Assembly (NCBI RefSeq): GCF_008087625.1
Contig: NZ_CP042997.1
Location: 682,001 to 746,000 of the forward strand
Source of the DNA: Aquisphaera giovannonii
Lineage (GTDB): Bacteria; Planctomycetota; Planctomycetia; Isosphaerales; Isosphaeraceae
Length of the DNA stretch: 64,000 bases
Direction of reading: 5' to 3'
The first letter of the stretch is position 1, and each line of letters starts with the position of its first letter. The position numbers and the translations under genes were made by a program. Below, piece by piece: positions 28,077 through 37,911 of the stretch. The notes beneath the pieces are model-generated. The model was given only the letters and a program-made list of their open reading frames with translations. It was not told the origin of the DNA and made no database searches.

Positions 28077-30392
28077 ATGAGAAGCCCCGGAGCCCTGCTC
28101 GTCCTGGCCGCCTCGGCCCTCTCCCTGGCGCCCGCCCCGGCCCGGGCCGCGGCCCCCCCGACCTGGGAGGAGCTGCGACGCCTGCCCAAGGATTGCCCGG
28201 TCGTCTACGACAACGACTGGCTCGGGGACACCAACGACGACGAGTACCTCCTGGCGAAGGCCCACCTCGGGCAGGCCAGGCTCAGGGGCTTCATCCTCTC
28301 CAAGGACCAGTGGGACAACGGCCGCCAGTACAAGGTCGCCGACGGCCGGGCGGACTTCGAGCGGGACCTCGCGATCGCCCGCAGGTCGGGGCTCCGGGCC
28401 GTCCCCGAGGTGACCCTCGGCGCCGACCGGCTGCTGGAGCGGCCCGCGAGCGGCCGGGTCGAGGACGCGAAGCCGGTCGCCTCGGCGGGGACCGACCTGA
28501 TCGTCCGGGAAGCGCGGGAGGCGAGCCCGCAGCGTCCGCTCGTCGTGATCGTCGGCGGCCCGCTCTGCACGGTCGCCAGCGCCGTGCTGTCCGACCCGTC
28601 GATCGCCGACCGGATGCTGGTCATGATGACGGACATCGACGGCTACAACGGCTCGGATCCGTGGGCGAATTACGTCGTGGCGACCCGCTGCAAGCTCGTC
28701 AACTTCGGGGCGTCGCCGCTCGGGTGGCCCCAGCGCCCCGGGCCGCCGATCATGCCCCCGGCGCGGTTCGACGCGCTGCCGGACCGGGAGATCACCCGGT
28801 CCATGAAGAAAGTCGCCCTGGGCTTCTGGGAGCGGAGCACCCGCAAGGAGAAGCCCGACCGGGACGACGGGTTCGCCGATGGCGCCGGGACGTTCCTCCT
28901 CTACCGGCCGGAGACCTGGACCGGCGTGAAGAAGGTGCGCGTGTCGGGGGCCTGGTCGCACGAGGACGCCCCCTCCGGGCCGTACCACTACCTGGATGCC
29001 ACCGGCATCGAACCCGGCCTGATGACCGAGGAGTTCTTCGCCACCATGGCGGCGGCGCTCCGCCCCGACGGCCGGGGGGCCGGGCGTGAGGTCCCCTGCC
29101 CCGCGAAGGTCAGCGACAATCACCGTTACCTGATCGACCAGCGCGGCGAGCCCTTCTTCTACCTCGGCGACACCGCCTGGGAACTCTTCCACCGGCTCAG
29201 CCGCGACGAGGCGAACACCTACCTGGAGGACCGGGCCGCCAAGCGTTTCAACGTCATCCAGGCGGTCGTGCTCGCCGAGCACGGGGGGCTGGACGTGCCC
29301 AACGCCAACGGCGACCTCCCGCTCGAGGGCAAGGATCCCACCCGGCCCGTCGAGGCGTACTTCCGGCACGTCGACGCCGTCGTGGCCCGGGCCGAGGAGC
29401 TGGGCCTGGTGATCGGGATGCTGCCGACCTGGGGGAGCTGGTGGCACGACGGACCGGGGATCTTCACGCCCGAGTCGGCCCGCTCCTACGGCGAATTCCT
29501 CGGCAGGCGGTACAAGGACAGGCCGATCGTCTGGATCCTGGGCGGCGACCGGCCGGTCGAGGACGACCGGCAGCGGGAGATCCTCAGGGCGATGGCGGCG
29601 GGCCTGCGCCAGGGCGACGGGGGCCGCCACCTGATGACCTTCCACCCGCCCGGCGGCCGGAGCTCGGCCGAGTGGTTCCACGGCGACGAATGGCTGGCCT
29701 TCAACATGATCCAGTCGGGCCACGGCTACGACCACGACAATTACGAGCGGATCGCCGCCCAATACGCCCGGGAGCCGGCCAAGCCCTGCGTCGACGGCGA
29801 GCCCGGCTACGAGGACCACCCCGCCGAGTTCAACCCGAAGAACGGCTACCTCGATGATTACGAGGCCCGCAAGTTCGCCTACTGGTCCGTCTTCGCCGGC
29901 GCGTGTGGGCACACCTACGGCTGCCACGACATCTGGCAGTTCTACGACGAGGGCCGCCGGCCGATCACGGCCGCCCGGACGCCCTGGAAGGCGGCGAAGG
30001 ACCTGCCGGGCGCCGGCCAGATGCAGCATCTGCGGGCCCTGGTCGAATCCCGCCCGGTCCTGGCCCGCGTGCCGGACCAATCCCTCCTGGCGTCCGACGC
30101 GGGGCGGGGCACAAACCACGTCCAGGCGACCCGCGCCGAGGACGGGAGCTACGCCTTCGTCTATTCGGCCTCCGGCGAGCCGTTCACGGTGGACCTGGGG
30201 AAGCTGTCGGGCGGCCGTCTCCGGGCCTGCTGGTTCGACCCGCGGGACGGGACGTCGAGGTCGATCGGCTCGCTCGATCGCAAGGGCCGGAAGGAATTCC
30301 ATCCCCCGTCCGTGGGGAAAGGCCACGACTGGGTGCTCGTCCTGGATGACGAGGAGAGGGGCCGGCCGGAGCCCGGCCGGTCGGCACGATAA
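28077..30392 (+). CDS. Secreted fusion: nucleoside-hydrolase-like domain plus apiosidase-like (DUF4038/GH140-type) domain
   Basis: A 771-residue protein with a signal peptide ending near ARAAA (about residue 25). The N-terminal domain (about 30-335) resembles inosine/uridine-preferring nucleoside hydrolases, with an Asp-rich entry YDNDWLGDTNDDEYLL and VIVGGPLCTVASAVL. The second domain (about 340-640) is the DUF4038/apiosidase-like barrel: LIDQRGEPFFYLGDTAWELF, RFNVIQAVVLAE, then PIVWILGGDRPVED and CVDGEPGYEDHP. A C-terminal collagen-binding-like beta domain follows (YAFVYSASGEPFTVDL to WFDPRDGTS). Apiosidases release apiose from pectic side chains; both activities here are inferred. The next two genes encode secreted propellers, suggesting a polymer-use cluster. 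Confidence 0.75.
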   Translation: MRSPGALLVLAASALSLAPAPARAAAPPTWEELRRLPKDCPVVYDNDWLGDTNDDEYLLAKAHLGQARLRGFILSKDQWDNGRQYKVADGRADFERDLAIARRSGLRAVPEVTLGADRLLERPASGRVEDAKPVASAGTDLIVREAREASPQRPLVVIVGGPLCTVASAVLSDPSIADRMLVMMTDIDGYNGSDPWANYVVATRCKLVNFGASPLGWPQRPGPPIMPPARFDALPDREITRSMKKVALGFWERSTRKEKPDRDDGFADGAGTFLLYRPETWTGVKKVRVSGAWSHEDAPSGPYHYLDATGIEPGLMTEEFFATMAAALRPDGRGAGREVPCPAKVSDNHRYLIDQRGEPFFYLGDTAWELFHRLSRDEANTYLEDRAAKRFNVIQAVVLAEHGGLDVPNANGDLPLEGKDPTRPVEAYFRHVDAVVARAEELGLVIGMLPTWGSWWHDGPGIFTPESARSYGEFLGRRYKDRPIVWILGGDRPVEDDRQREILRAMAAGLRQGDGGRHLMTFHPPGGRSSAEWFHGDEWLAFNMIQSGHGYDHDNYERIAAQYAREPAKPCVDGEPGYEDHPAEFNPKNGYLDDYEARKFAYWSVFAGACGHTYGCHDIWQFYDEGRRPITAARTPWKAAKDLPGAGQMQHLRALVESRPVLARVPDQSLLASDAGRGTNHVQATRAEDGSYAFVYSASGEPFTVDLGKLSGGRLRACWFDPRDGTSRSIGSLDRKGRKEFHPPSVGKGHDWVLVLDDEERGRPEPGRSAR

Positions 30393-30427
30393 GGGCCTCC
30401 GGGGAAGACCCCCTCAGCATCGATGGG

Positions 30428-33400
30428 ATGACGACGATGAGACGAGCCTCGCTCTCCGTACTGGCCATCACGCTCGCGATCTCATCCGCCGGGGCCCAGG
30501 GGCTCCCGAAGCAGCCCATCGCCTCCGGTCTGACGCCGCATTCCGCCGGCATCCCGATCCGGTTCCGCCTGGACCGGGAGGGCGTCGCGACCCTGGTCGT
30601 CGAGGACGCCGAGGGCAACCGGGTGCGGAACCTCGTCTCCGAGGCCCGCCTGCCCGCCGGCGAGAACACCGCCTGGTGGGACGGCTACGACGACGGGGAG
30701 TGGGACGAGCATCACAACCTCGTCCGCCGCCGCGTCCCGGGCGGTACCTACCGGGTCCGGGGGCTGGTCCATGGTGGCATCCGGATGCGGTACGAGTTCT
30801 CCGTCTACAGCCCCGGCACGCCCCCCTGGAAGACCCGGGACGGCTCCGGCGGCTGGCTCGCCGACCACTCGCCGACGGCGGACGTCGTGTTCTTGCCGGT
30901 CGGCGGCCCGGGGCGGGCGCGGGGGCCTTCCCGGCTGCTCGTCTGCTCGACCTCCGGCGAGACGGGCGAGGAGTTCGTCTGGCTCGACGAGGACGGGCGA
31001 CGCCTGCACGGCACGAACGACGGCTTCTGGGGCGGCACGCACCTGGCCCGGGACGCGGGGCCGAAGGCCGTCCTGGGGGACGACGCGTATGTCTTCATCT
31101 CGGGCGAGCGGGATCCGGACAACGACGCGATGGAGGTCCGGGCCTTCCGGGCGGACGGCCGGATCGAGTCGGTCGCGAAGGTCACCTTCCCGCACGACAG
31201 CGTCAAGCGATTCAAGTCCAACGACGAGGCCTACGGGGCCAACGGCCTGGCCGCCCGCGACGGGCTCGTCGTCATCGCGTTCACGCATCAGAACAAGCTG
31301 ATCTTCGCCGACGCCCGCCGCCGGTCGGTGACCGGCGAGGTGGGCGTGCCGTCGCCCCGGGGACTGTCGTTCGACCGGCAGGGCCGCCTGTACGTCATCA
31401 CCGGGGGGAAGGTGAAGCGGTTCTCGGTCACGCCGGGGCGGGCCGGCCTGGCGGACGAGGCGACCGTGATCGACCGGGGCCTCTCGCAGCCGCGCCGGAC
31501 GTTCGTCGCGGACGACGGCACGCTCTACGTGGCCGACTGGGGCGACTCCCACCAGGTCAAGGCGTTCTCGCCGGATGGCAAGCTCCTTCGGACGATCGGG
31601 CGGCCGGGCGGCCCGCAATTGGGCCGCTACGACGAGCGTCGGATGAGCTACCCGTGCGGCATGGCGATCGACGGGAAGGGCCGGCTCTGGGTGGCCGAGG
31701 CGGAGACCTACCCGAAGCGGCTCAGCCTGTGGCATGCCGGGGACGGCTCGTTCGTCCGGGCCTGGTACGGCCCTCCGAAGTACGGCGGCGGCGGGGCGAT
31801 CGACCCGCACGACCGGCGGCGGTTCTACTACGCCGAGTACGACCGGGGCGGCGGCATCGCGTTCGACCTCGACTGGGAGCATGGCACGTCGAAAGTCCGC
31901 AGCATCTTCTGGCGGCCGGAGAAGTTCGAGGAGACGGTCCCCGGCCCGGCCCCGGAGCGGGCCTGCACCGTGGCCGGCCGCACCTTCCTGACGAACTGCT
32001 TCAACGGCCAGCTCCGCTTCAACCAGGACCGCGGGGCGACGATCTGGCGGCTCGACCCGGACGAGGTCGCCCGGCCGGTGGCGGTCCTCGGCAACGCCGC
32101 CGACCTGAACCACCCCCAGTGGGGCTGGGCGATGACGCACCGGGACGCCATCAACCGCCTCTGGGAGGGCAAGGACCCGGCCCGGGTCTTCTTCGCCTGG
32201 TGCGACGACAACGACGACCACGTCGCCCAACCCGGGGAGGTCCGGTGGGCCGAGACGACCCGCAAGGACGGCCGCGGAGAGCCCTACGCCGAGGTCGGCC
32301 TGATGCCGCTGATCTACCCCGACCTCTCGGTGACGACCTCGCACGGCACGAGGCTCGCCCCGCCGACGATCAGCGCCAAAGGCGTCCCGATCTACGACCT
32401 GTCGAAGGTGTCGGTCGTCGGCCCGGCGGACATCCAGCGGTCGCCGCTCGTCGGCCGGGATCAGGCCCTGACCTACCGGGACGGGACCGATGCGCTCTTC
32501 GGGTCCGACCTCGACGGCCGCCGTCGGTGGCGGATGAACTGGGTGGAGGGCGACCCGCCGTCGGGCGACCATCTCATCCAGGCGACCCGCCCCAACGGGC
32601 CCCCGGTCCGGCCCCTCGCGGGCGAGGCGGGGGACCTCGTCGCCTACAGCGGCGAGAAGGGGGCGATCTTCCTGCTGACCCTCGACGGTCTCTTCGTGCA
32701 GACCCTCGGCGGCGACGAGCGGGCGCTACCGAACTGGCGGATGCCCGAAGCTCGCCGCGGCATGGTCATCGAAGGCGTCACCTTCAGCGCCGAGCACTTC
32801 CACCCGACGATCACGCAGGTGGACGGCGGCGAGGTCTACATGGTCGTCGGCCACGAACACTCCAGCATCGTCCGGCTGGAGGGCCTGGACGCCGTCCGGC
32901 GGATCGACCTCGGGAGCATCGCCGTCGATGACTCATCCCTCCGGGGCCTGCCGGGAACCCTCGTCGAGCGGGCCCGGGAGCAGGGCCGGCAGGTGCTCGA
33001 CGTGGCCATCGGTGACCGGGCACCCGAGGTTGACGGAATCCTCCGGGACTGGCCGGCCGCGACGGCCTGGGCCGACGTCTCCGGCCAGGCGACGGCCTCC
33101 GCGACGGTGGCCGGAGATCGGCTCTACGCGGCCTTCCGAACCGGGGACCCGGGCCTCCTGCGGAACGGCGGGGAGGACTACCGCTACCTGTTCAAGACCG
33201 GCGGGGCGCTCGACCTGATGCTCGGCGCCGATCCCTCGGCCGATCGCCTCCGCCGCGAGCCGGCCCCGGGCGACGTCCGGCTGCTCGTGACGCAGCCGGG
33301 CGGCCGCACCCGGGCGGTCCTCTTCCGGGCGGTGGCCCCGGGTGCCGGGCAGGGCCGGGGCCTGCTCTACCAGTCCCCGATCGGCCAGGTCCGCTTCGAC

Positions 33401-33658
33401 GAGGTCGCCGACGTCAGCGGGTCGGTGACGCTGGCGGGCCGCGACGGCGACTTCGAGCTGTCCGTGCCGCTGGCGGTGCTGGGGCTCCGCCCCGAGAAGG
33501 GGGCCGAGGTCCTGGCCGACCTGGGCATCCTCCGGGGCGACGGCACGCAGACGACCCGGCGGGCCTACTGGAACAACCTCGACACGGGGCTGGTCAGCGA
33601 CCTTCCGAGCGAGGCCCGCCTCCGCCCCGCGAACTGGGGCGTCTGGCGATTCCGCTGA
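30428..33658 (+). CDS. Secreted beta-propeller protein (NHL/FlgD-Ig-like) with C-terminal CBM9/DOMON-like domain
   Basis: A 1076-residue protein with a signal peptide (LSVLAITLAISSAGA). An N-terminal FlgD-like Ig domain follows (LVVEDAEGNRVRNLVSE, TAWWDGYDD). A long propeller region has NHL-like blades such as SPRGLSFDRQGRLYVITGGKVKRFS and TFVADDGTLYVADWGDSHQVKAFSP. The C-terminal domain begins near residue 860 with APEVDGILRDWP, typical of CBM9/DOMON-like carbohydrate-binding modules. The gene starts 36 bases after the apiosidase fusion, so it is probably co-transcribed. Likely a secreted or outer-surface sugar-binding protein; no catalytic motif recognized. Confidence 0.7.
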   Translation: MTTMRRASLSVLAITLAISSAGAQGLPKQPIASGLTPHSAGIPIRFRLDREGVATLVVEDAEGNRVRNLVSEARLPAGENTAWWDGYDDGEWDEHHNLVRRRVPGGTYRVRGLVHGGIRMRYEFSVYSPGTPPWKTRDGSGGWLADHSPTADVVFLPVGGPGRARGPSRLLVCSTSGETGEEFVWLDEDGRRLHGTNDGFWGGTHLARDAGPKAVLGDDAYVFISGERDPDNDAMEVRAFRADGRIESVAKVTFPHDSVKRFKSNDEAYGANGLAARDGLVVIAFTHQNKLIFADARRRSVTGEVGVPSPRGLSFDRQGRLYVITGGKVKRFSVTPGRAGLADEATVIDRGLSQPRRTFVADDGTLYVADWGDSHQVKAFSPDGKLLRTIGRPGGPQLGRYDERRMSYPCGMAIDGKGRLWVAEAETYPKRLSLWHAGDGSFVRAWYGPPKYGGGGAIDPHDRRRFYYAEYDRGGGIAFDLDWEHGTSKVRSIFWRPEKFEETVPGPAPERACTVAGRTFLTNCFNGQLRFNQDRGATIWRLDPDEVARPVAVLGNAADLNHPQWGWAMTHRDAINRLWEGKDPARVFFAWCDDNDDHVAQPGEVRWAETTRKDGRGEPYAEVGLMPLIYPDLSVTTSHGTRLAPPTISAKGVPIYDLSKVSVVGPADIQRSPLVGRDQALTYRDGTDALFGSDLDGRRRWRMNWVEGDPPSGDHLIQATRPNGPPVRPLAGEAGDLVAYSGEKGAIFLLTLDGLFVQTLGGDERALPNWRMPEARRGMVIEGVTFSAEHFHPTITQVDGGEVYMVVGHEHSSIVRLEGLDAVRRIDLGSIAVDDSSLRGLPGTLVERAREQGRQVLDVAIGDRAPEVDGILRDWPAATAWADVSGQATASATVAGDRLYAAFRTGDPGLLRNGGEDYRYLFKTGGALDLMLGADPSADRLRREPAPGDVRLLVTQPGGRTRAVLFRAVAPGAGQGRGLLYQSPIGQVRFDEVADVSGSVTLAGRDGDFELSVPLAVLGLRPEKGAEVLADLGILRGDGTQTTRRAYWNNLDTGLVSDLPSEARLRPANWGVWRFR

Positions 33659-33724
33659 TCGGGGCACCGAATCTCGCGGCATGAGGCCTCATTCCGATCC
33701 AGGTCCAACGGAGCCGATTTCGCC

Positions 33725-34660
33725 ATGTTGCTCGCACCCGCCGCACTGCTTTCCCTGGCCGCCCTCGGCTGGAGCGATCCCGCCGGCGACCGGCTGGTCG
33801 TCTCCTCGTTCCGCACCGGGGAGCTCGAGCTGTTCGCCGTGGACACGGCCACCGGCGACGCCGTCAACCTGACTCGCAGCCCGGGCTCGATCGAGAAGTA
33901 CCCGGCCTGCTCGTACGACGGCGGCCGGGTGTCCTTCATCTCCAACCGGGAGGGCACGGACAACCTCTACGTGATGAGGGCCGACGGGTCGGAGGTCCGG
34001 CAGTTGACGCGCGAGAAGCCCGGGATCAACGCCGGCATGGCGAGCTGGACCGCCGACGGCCAATGGCTCTACTTCGGCCTGTTCGGTGGCGGGCCGCCGC
34101 GGATGTGCCGCATCCGGCCCGACGGCTCCGACTTCCGGGTCGTGGGCGAGGGGATCGACCCGGCCGTCTCGCCCGACGGCACGCGGATCGCCTTCGCCCG
34201 TCAGCTCGGGGACGGCCATCACCTGTTCGTCGCGAAGGCGGACGGCTCGGACGCCCGCCAGTTGACGAAAGCCGGGAACGGCTGGGCCGGCGTCCATGCC
34301 GCATGGACCCCGGACGGCCGGCGCATCGTCTACGCCGACAGGGTGGGCGAGGCGCTCGAGCTGTTCGCCTGCGAGCCGGATTCGGGCTTGATCATCCAGT
34401 TGACGCGGCTCGGCGCGGCGGCGACCTCCCCCTCGGTCTCGCCCGACGGGGAGCGGATCACGTTCCGGCTCTGCGACGAGGTGTACTGGCGGAGCGGCGA
34501 GACGAGCCGCCGGGCCTATAGCGAGCGCCGGGCCGACAAGCGTCCGGTCTGGATCATGAAGTCCGACGGCTCCGAGCCGCACCTCATCGAGGTCCTGCAC
34601 TACCAGACGACCATCGACGGGAGCCGCGCCCCGTTCTTGAGGACGACCGCCGGCCGGTGA
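33725..34660 (+). CDS. TolB-like (PD40) beta-propeller protein
   Basis: A 311-residue protein with a short hydrophobic N-terminus (MLLAPAALLSLAALGW) that may be a signal peptide. About six PD40 blades are visible: DLAVDT-type strands, YPACSYDGGRVSFISNREG, NLYVMRADGSEVRQLT, AVSPDGTRIAFARQ and VWIMKSDGSEPH. PD40 propellers usually bind proteins or peptides in the periplasm. It starts 66 bases after the large propeller gene on the same strand, so it may belong to the same operon. Confidence 0.75.
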   Translation: MLLAPAALLSLAALGWSDPAGDRLVVSSFRTGELELFAVDTATGDAVNLTRSPGSIEKYPACSYDGGRVSFISNREGTDNLYVMRADGSEVRQLTREKPGINAGMASWTADGQWLYFGLFGGGPPRMCRIRPDGSDFRVVGEGIDPAVSPDGTRIAFARQLGDGHHLFVAKADGSDARQLTKAGNGWAGVHAAWTPDGRRIVYADRVGEALELFACEPDSGLIIQLTRLGAAATSPSVSPDGERITFRLCDEVYWRSGETSRRAYSERRADKRPVWIMKSDGSEPHLIEVLHYQTTIDGSRAPFLRTTAGR

Positions 34661-34787
34661 CCCCGGGCGTCCGATCGCAAGGGCCTTCGCGGGTGCCCCA
34701 TCTGGCGGGATCGATGGCCCGTGCGATAATCGACGGGTCGCGACCGCCCGCGACCGACGCCGCCCTTTGGCGGCAGCAGGGGATGCC

Positions 34788-35693
34788 ATGGGGGACGATG
34801 GTTCGAGCGGCCGGCACGGGGGCACGTCGGGCACCCCTGCGGGAGGGGCGACGGGAGGCGGAGGCCGGTTCCGGCGCGACCCGCATCCGTCGCTGCGGCC
34901 CTTCGTCGTGGAGTACTGGGGCCTCGCCCGCGACCTGGCGGCGATGGGCGGTTTCACGATCACGCCGGATCGCTTCGGCGAGCTCATCTGCTGCGCCGAT
35001 GCCCTGTACGCGGTCGGCCGGGACGGGCGGGAGAGGTTGCCGGACTGCTTCCTCGTGGGCCTGCTCGAAGGGCCCCTCCGGATCGAGGCGGACGGCGTCG
35101 TCCGGTGCATGGCCGCGCGGCTCCAGCCGTGGACGGTGGGCCGGCTGCTCGCCCGCGGCCCGGGACCGACGCCGGGCGGCTGGATGGCCGCCGGGGCCCT
35201 CCTCGGCCCTCGCCTCGCCCGGGTCGTGGAGCTCGTCCGGGGACGCGACTGGGAGGCGCTCTTCGGGATATATGATCGGATCTTGATGGAGGAGATCGGG
35301 CGCCGGGACCTCGGCGGGGCGGCGATCGAGGTGGTGGGGCCGTTCCTCGGCGAGGGACCATGCCCGACGGCGGCGGTCGCGGACGGACGGGACACCTCGC
35401 GGCGGCAGGTCGAGAGGCGGGTGCGCGCCCTCACGGGGACGTCGCCGAAGCGGCTCGCCGGGCTGGCCCGGTTCCAGAGGGCGAGGGACGCGATCTGGGC
35501 CGACCCGGCCATCGGCCTGGCGGGCCTGGCCATCTCCGCGGGCTATTCCGACCAGGCGCACATGACGCGGGAGTTCCGGCGATACGCGGGGCAGACGCCG
35601 GCCCGGTTCGCCCGCGAGATGCTCGCCAGGAAGCTCCAACTCGCCGCCCTGGATGTCGCATTCGTTCAAGATCCCCCCTCGGCCGACGCCTAG
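34788..35693 (+). CDS. AraC-family transcriptional regulator
   Basis: A 301-residue protein from ATG 34788 behind GCAGGGGATG. The N-terminal domain begins HPSLRPFVVEYWGLARD, typical of AraC regulators with a DUF6597-type sensor. The C-terminal double helix-turn-helix (about 195-285) is recognized from SRRQVERRVRALTGTSPKRLAGLARFQRA and GLAGLAISAGYSDQAHMTREFRRYAGQTPARF. Such regulators bind DNA and often respond to small ligands. The VOC gene begins 52 bases after the stop and is probably in the same transcript. Confidence 0.88.
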   Translation: MGDDGSSGRHGGTSGTPAGGATGGGGRFRRDPHPSLRPFVVEYWGLARDLAAMGGFTITPDRFGELICCADALYAVGRDGRERLPDCFLVGLLEGPLRIEADGVVRCMAARLQPWTVGRLLARGPGPTPGGWMAAGALLGPRLARVVELVRGRDWEALFGIYDRILMEEIGRRDLGGAAIEVVGPFLGEGPCPTAAVADGRDTSRRQVERRVRALTGTSPKRLAGLARFQRARDAIWADPAIGLAGLAISAGYSDQAHMTREFRRYAGQTPARFAREMLARKLQLAALDVAFVQDPPSADA

Positions 35694-35745
35694 GATGCCC
35701 CCGCGATCGCCGAATCCGCCCCTTCCATCCGACCCGGAGGCCGCC

Positions 35746-36126
35746 GTGCGAACGAAGCTCGCGACGATCAACCTGCAAGTGGCCGACCCCCAGCGATCCC
35801 GGCGCTTCTACGAGGACGTCCTGGGCATGGTGGAGGATGCCCGACGCTCGCACCCGCCGTCCTTCGTCTACCTGCGATCGGACGGCTGCGACCTGACCCT
35901 CGCCACCCCCCCGGAGTCCTCCGGCGCGCAGCCCTCGCGCACGATCGAGCTGGGCTTCCTGGTCGACGACATCGAGGCCATGAAGTCCCACCTCTCGGCG
36001 CGCGGCATCCGCGACCACCGCGAGGAGTCCATGGGATGGGGCCGGGCCCTGGAGCTCCGCGACGAGGACGGGTATCGCATCGTGATCTACTCGTTCGAGC
36101 GGGCGGGCGGGGTCGACCGGCGGTAG
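35746..36126 (+). CDS. VOC-family (glyoxalase/bleomycin-resistance-like) protein
   Basis: 126 residues from GTG 35746, with CGGAGG at 35735-35740 deciding the start. It shows the VOC beta-alpha-beta-beta-beta fold pattern: LQVADPQRSRRFYEDVLGM, ELGFLVDDIEAMKSHLSARGI and LRDEDGYRIVIYSF. The usual first metal-binding His is Asn here (TINLQV), so it may be non-catalytic or use another ligand. The position after an AraC regulator suggests it is that regulator's target or a ligand-handling partner. The specific function is unknown. Confidence 0.8.
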   Translation: MRTKLATINLQVADPQRSRRFYEDVLGMVEDARRSHPPSFVYLRSDGCDLTLATPPESSGAQPSRTIELGFLVDDIEAMKSHLSARGIRDHREESMGWGRALELRDEDGYRIVIYSFERAGGVDRR

Positions 36127-36342
36127 TTCGCCGGCCCGAGGTCGTCCCGCGGCGCTTGGGGGCCGCGCCCCGACTCGCCGCGATCCCGGCCTCGTGCGGC
36201 GGCTCGTCCGGGAACCCGCCAATCCAGAGATCCGTGACCTCTTGACGTGAATTTGCGTGTGCTCCGACGCGGTCAACCCGGTAGGATGACGGATCGTGCG
36301 GGGGCCGATCCTATGACCATTAACGCCGGGGAGGTGGAGACG

Positions 36343-37911
36343 ATGCACGCGCCGCGTTCGCGTCGAGGGTTCCTGGGGGATGTCGGTCGGGGCATGCTGG
36401 TCGCGAGCGTCGGGCTCGGCACGGCCGCCGACATGGGGCTCGCGGTTGCGAGGGCCTCCGAGGACGACGGCGGGCCGATCACCTTCGGGGGGCTCGAGCC
36501 CCTCGTCCGGCTGATGCAGGAGACGGAGGTCGGCGGGCTGATGCCGGCGCTAGTCGGGAGGCTCCGCGCCGGGACCGAGCTCAAGGACCTCGTGGCCGCC
36601 GCGGCGCTTGCAAACGCGCGGACCTTCGGCGGAGAGGACTACGTCGGCTTCCACACCTTGATGGCCCTCGCTCCCGCCCATCGCATGGCCGGCGAGCTGC
36701 CGGAGGGACAGCGGGCGCTGCCCGTCCTGAAGGTGCTCTACCGCAACACGAACCGGATCCACGAGCACGGCGGCGGCGCGTCGGAGGTGCTGCACGCGGT
36801 CCGGCCGGGGGCCCTCTCCGGCGGGCAGGACCCGGGCGAGGCGCTCCGCGACGCCGTGCGACGGAGGGACATGGCCGGGGCGGAGGGGACGTTCGCCGCC
36901 ATCGCCGCCGGCTCGCCGGAGGACGCGTTCAACAGCCTGCTCGTCGCCGTCGAGGACGAGACCGAGGTCCACCGCGTCGTGCTCCCTTATCGTGCCTGGG
37001 AGCTGCTCGACGTGGTGGGCAGGGACCGGGCCCACACGATGCTGCGGCAGTCGGTCCGCTACTGCGTCAAGAGCGAGCGGGGCGGGGATCGCGAGGCGGG
37101 GGCCGACGAGCCGCGCCGCTTGCTGCCGCGCCTGTTCGACCAGCACCGGCTCCCGCGGCCGTCCCCCGGGACGAAGCGGCCCGGGGACGGATGGGTCGCC
37201 GCGACGGCCTCGACGATCTTCGGATCGACCCCGGCCGCGTCCGCCGACGCCGTGGCCGCCGCGCTCGCCGAGGGGATCGACCCGAATGACGTGGGCGAGG
37301 CGATCTCCCTGGCCGCCAACCAGCTCGTGCTCCGCGACGCGGGCCGGCCGGAGCGCTGGGCCGCGCCCGGCAAGCCGCCGGGGAGCGTGCACGGGGACTC
37401 GATCGGGGTCCACGCCTGCGATGCGGTCAACGCCTGGAGGAACATGGCCCGGGTCGCCAACCCGAGGAACGCCGCCGCCTGCCTGATCCTCGCCGGCTAC
37501 GAGGTCGCGAAGGACCGCCAGGCCCGCGCCGCCGAGTTCCTGAAGTGGTCCCCGCGGCCGCTCGGCGAGTATGTCGAGGCCGTCAGGACGACCGACGCCA
37601 AGGGACTGCTCGCCGAGGCGGAGGCCGCCATCCGGGCGAACCAGCAGGAGATCGCCTCGGCGACCGTGCACCGCTACGGCGAGCTCGGGCATGATCCCGG
37701 GCCCGCCTTCGCGCTCATGCTGAAGTACGCGATCACCGAGGACGGGGCCCTCCACGGCGAGAAGTACTACAACACGGTCCGCGAGGAATTCGCCTCGACG
37801 CGACCGGCCTTCCGCTGGCGGCAGCTCGTCGCGCTCGCCCGGGTGACTGCCAGCGAATGCGGACGCCCCGCGCCCGGCGTGGCGCAGGCCAGGGAGCTCC
37901 TCAAGGCCTGA
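36343..37911 (+). CDS. Tat-exported protein of unknown function
   Basis: A 522-residue protein. ATG 36343 is chosen because GGAGGTGGAG directly precedes it; an ATG at 36313 is in frame. The N-terminus is a twin-arginine signal: RSRRGFLGDVGRGMLVASVGLG. The mature part is helical, with conserved-looking His motifs (YVGFHTLMALAPAHRM, RIHEHGG, GSVHGDSIGVHACDAVNAWRNMAR). Tat export and clustered histidines suggest a cofactor or metal-binding protein folded before export. I recall similar unnamed proteins in planctomycetes but cannot assign a function. Confidence 0.7.
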   Translation: MHAPRSRRGFLGDVGRGMLVASVGLGTAADMGLAVARASEDDGGPITFGGLEPLVRLMQETEVGGLMPALVGRLRAGTELKDLVAAAALANARTFGGEDYVGFHTLMALAPAHRMAGELPEGQRALPVLKVLYRNTNRIHEHGGGASEVLHAVRPGALSGGQDPGEALRDAVRRRDMAGAEGTFAAIAAGSPEDAFNSLLVAVEDETEVHRVVLPYRAWELLDVVGRDRAHTMLRQSVRYCVKSERGGDREAGADEPRRLLPRLFDQHRLPRPSPGTKRPGDGWVAATASTIFGSTPAASADAVAAALAEGIDPNDVGEAISLAANQLVLRDAGRPERWAAPGKPPGSVHGDSIGVHACDAVNAWRNMARVANPRNAAACLILAGYEVAKDRQARAAEFLKWSPRPLGEYVEAVRTTDAKGLLAEAEAAIRANQQEIASATVHRYGELGHDPGPAFALMLKYAITEDGALHGEKYYNTVREEFASTRPAFRWRQLVALARVTASECGRPAPGVAQARELLKA

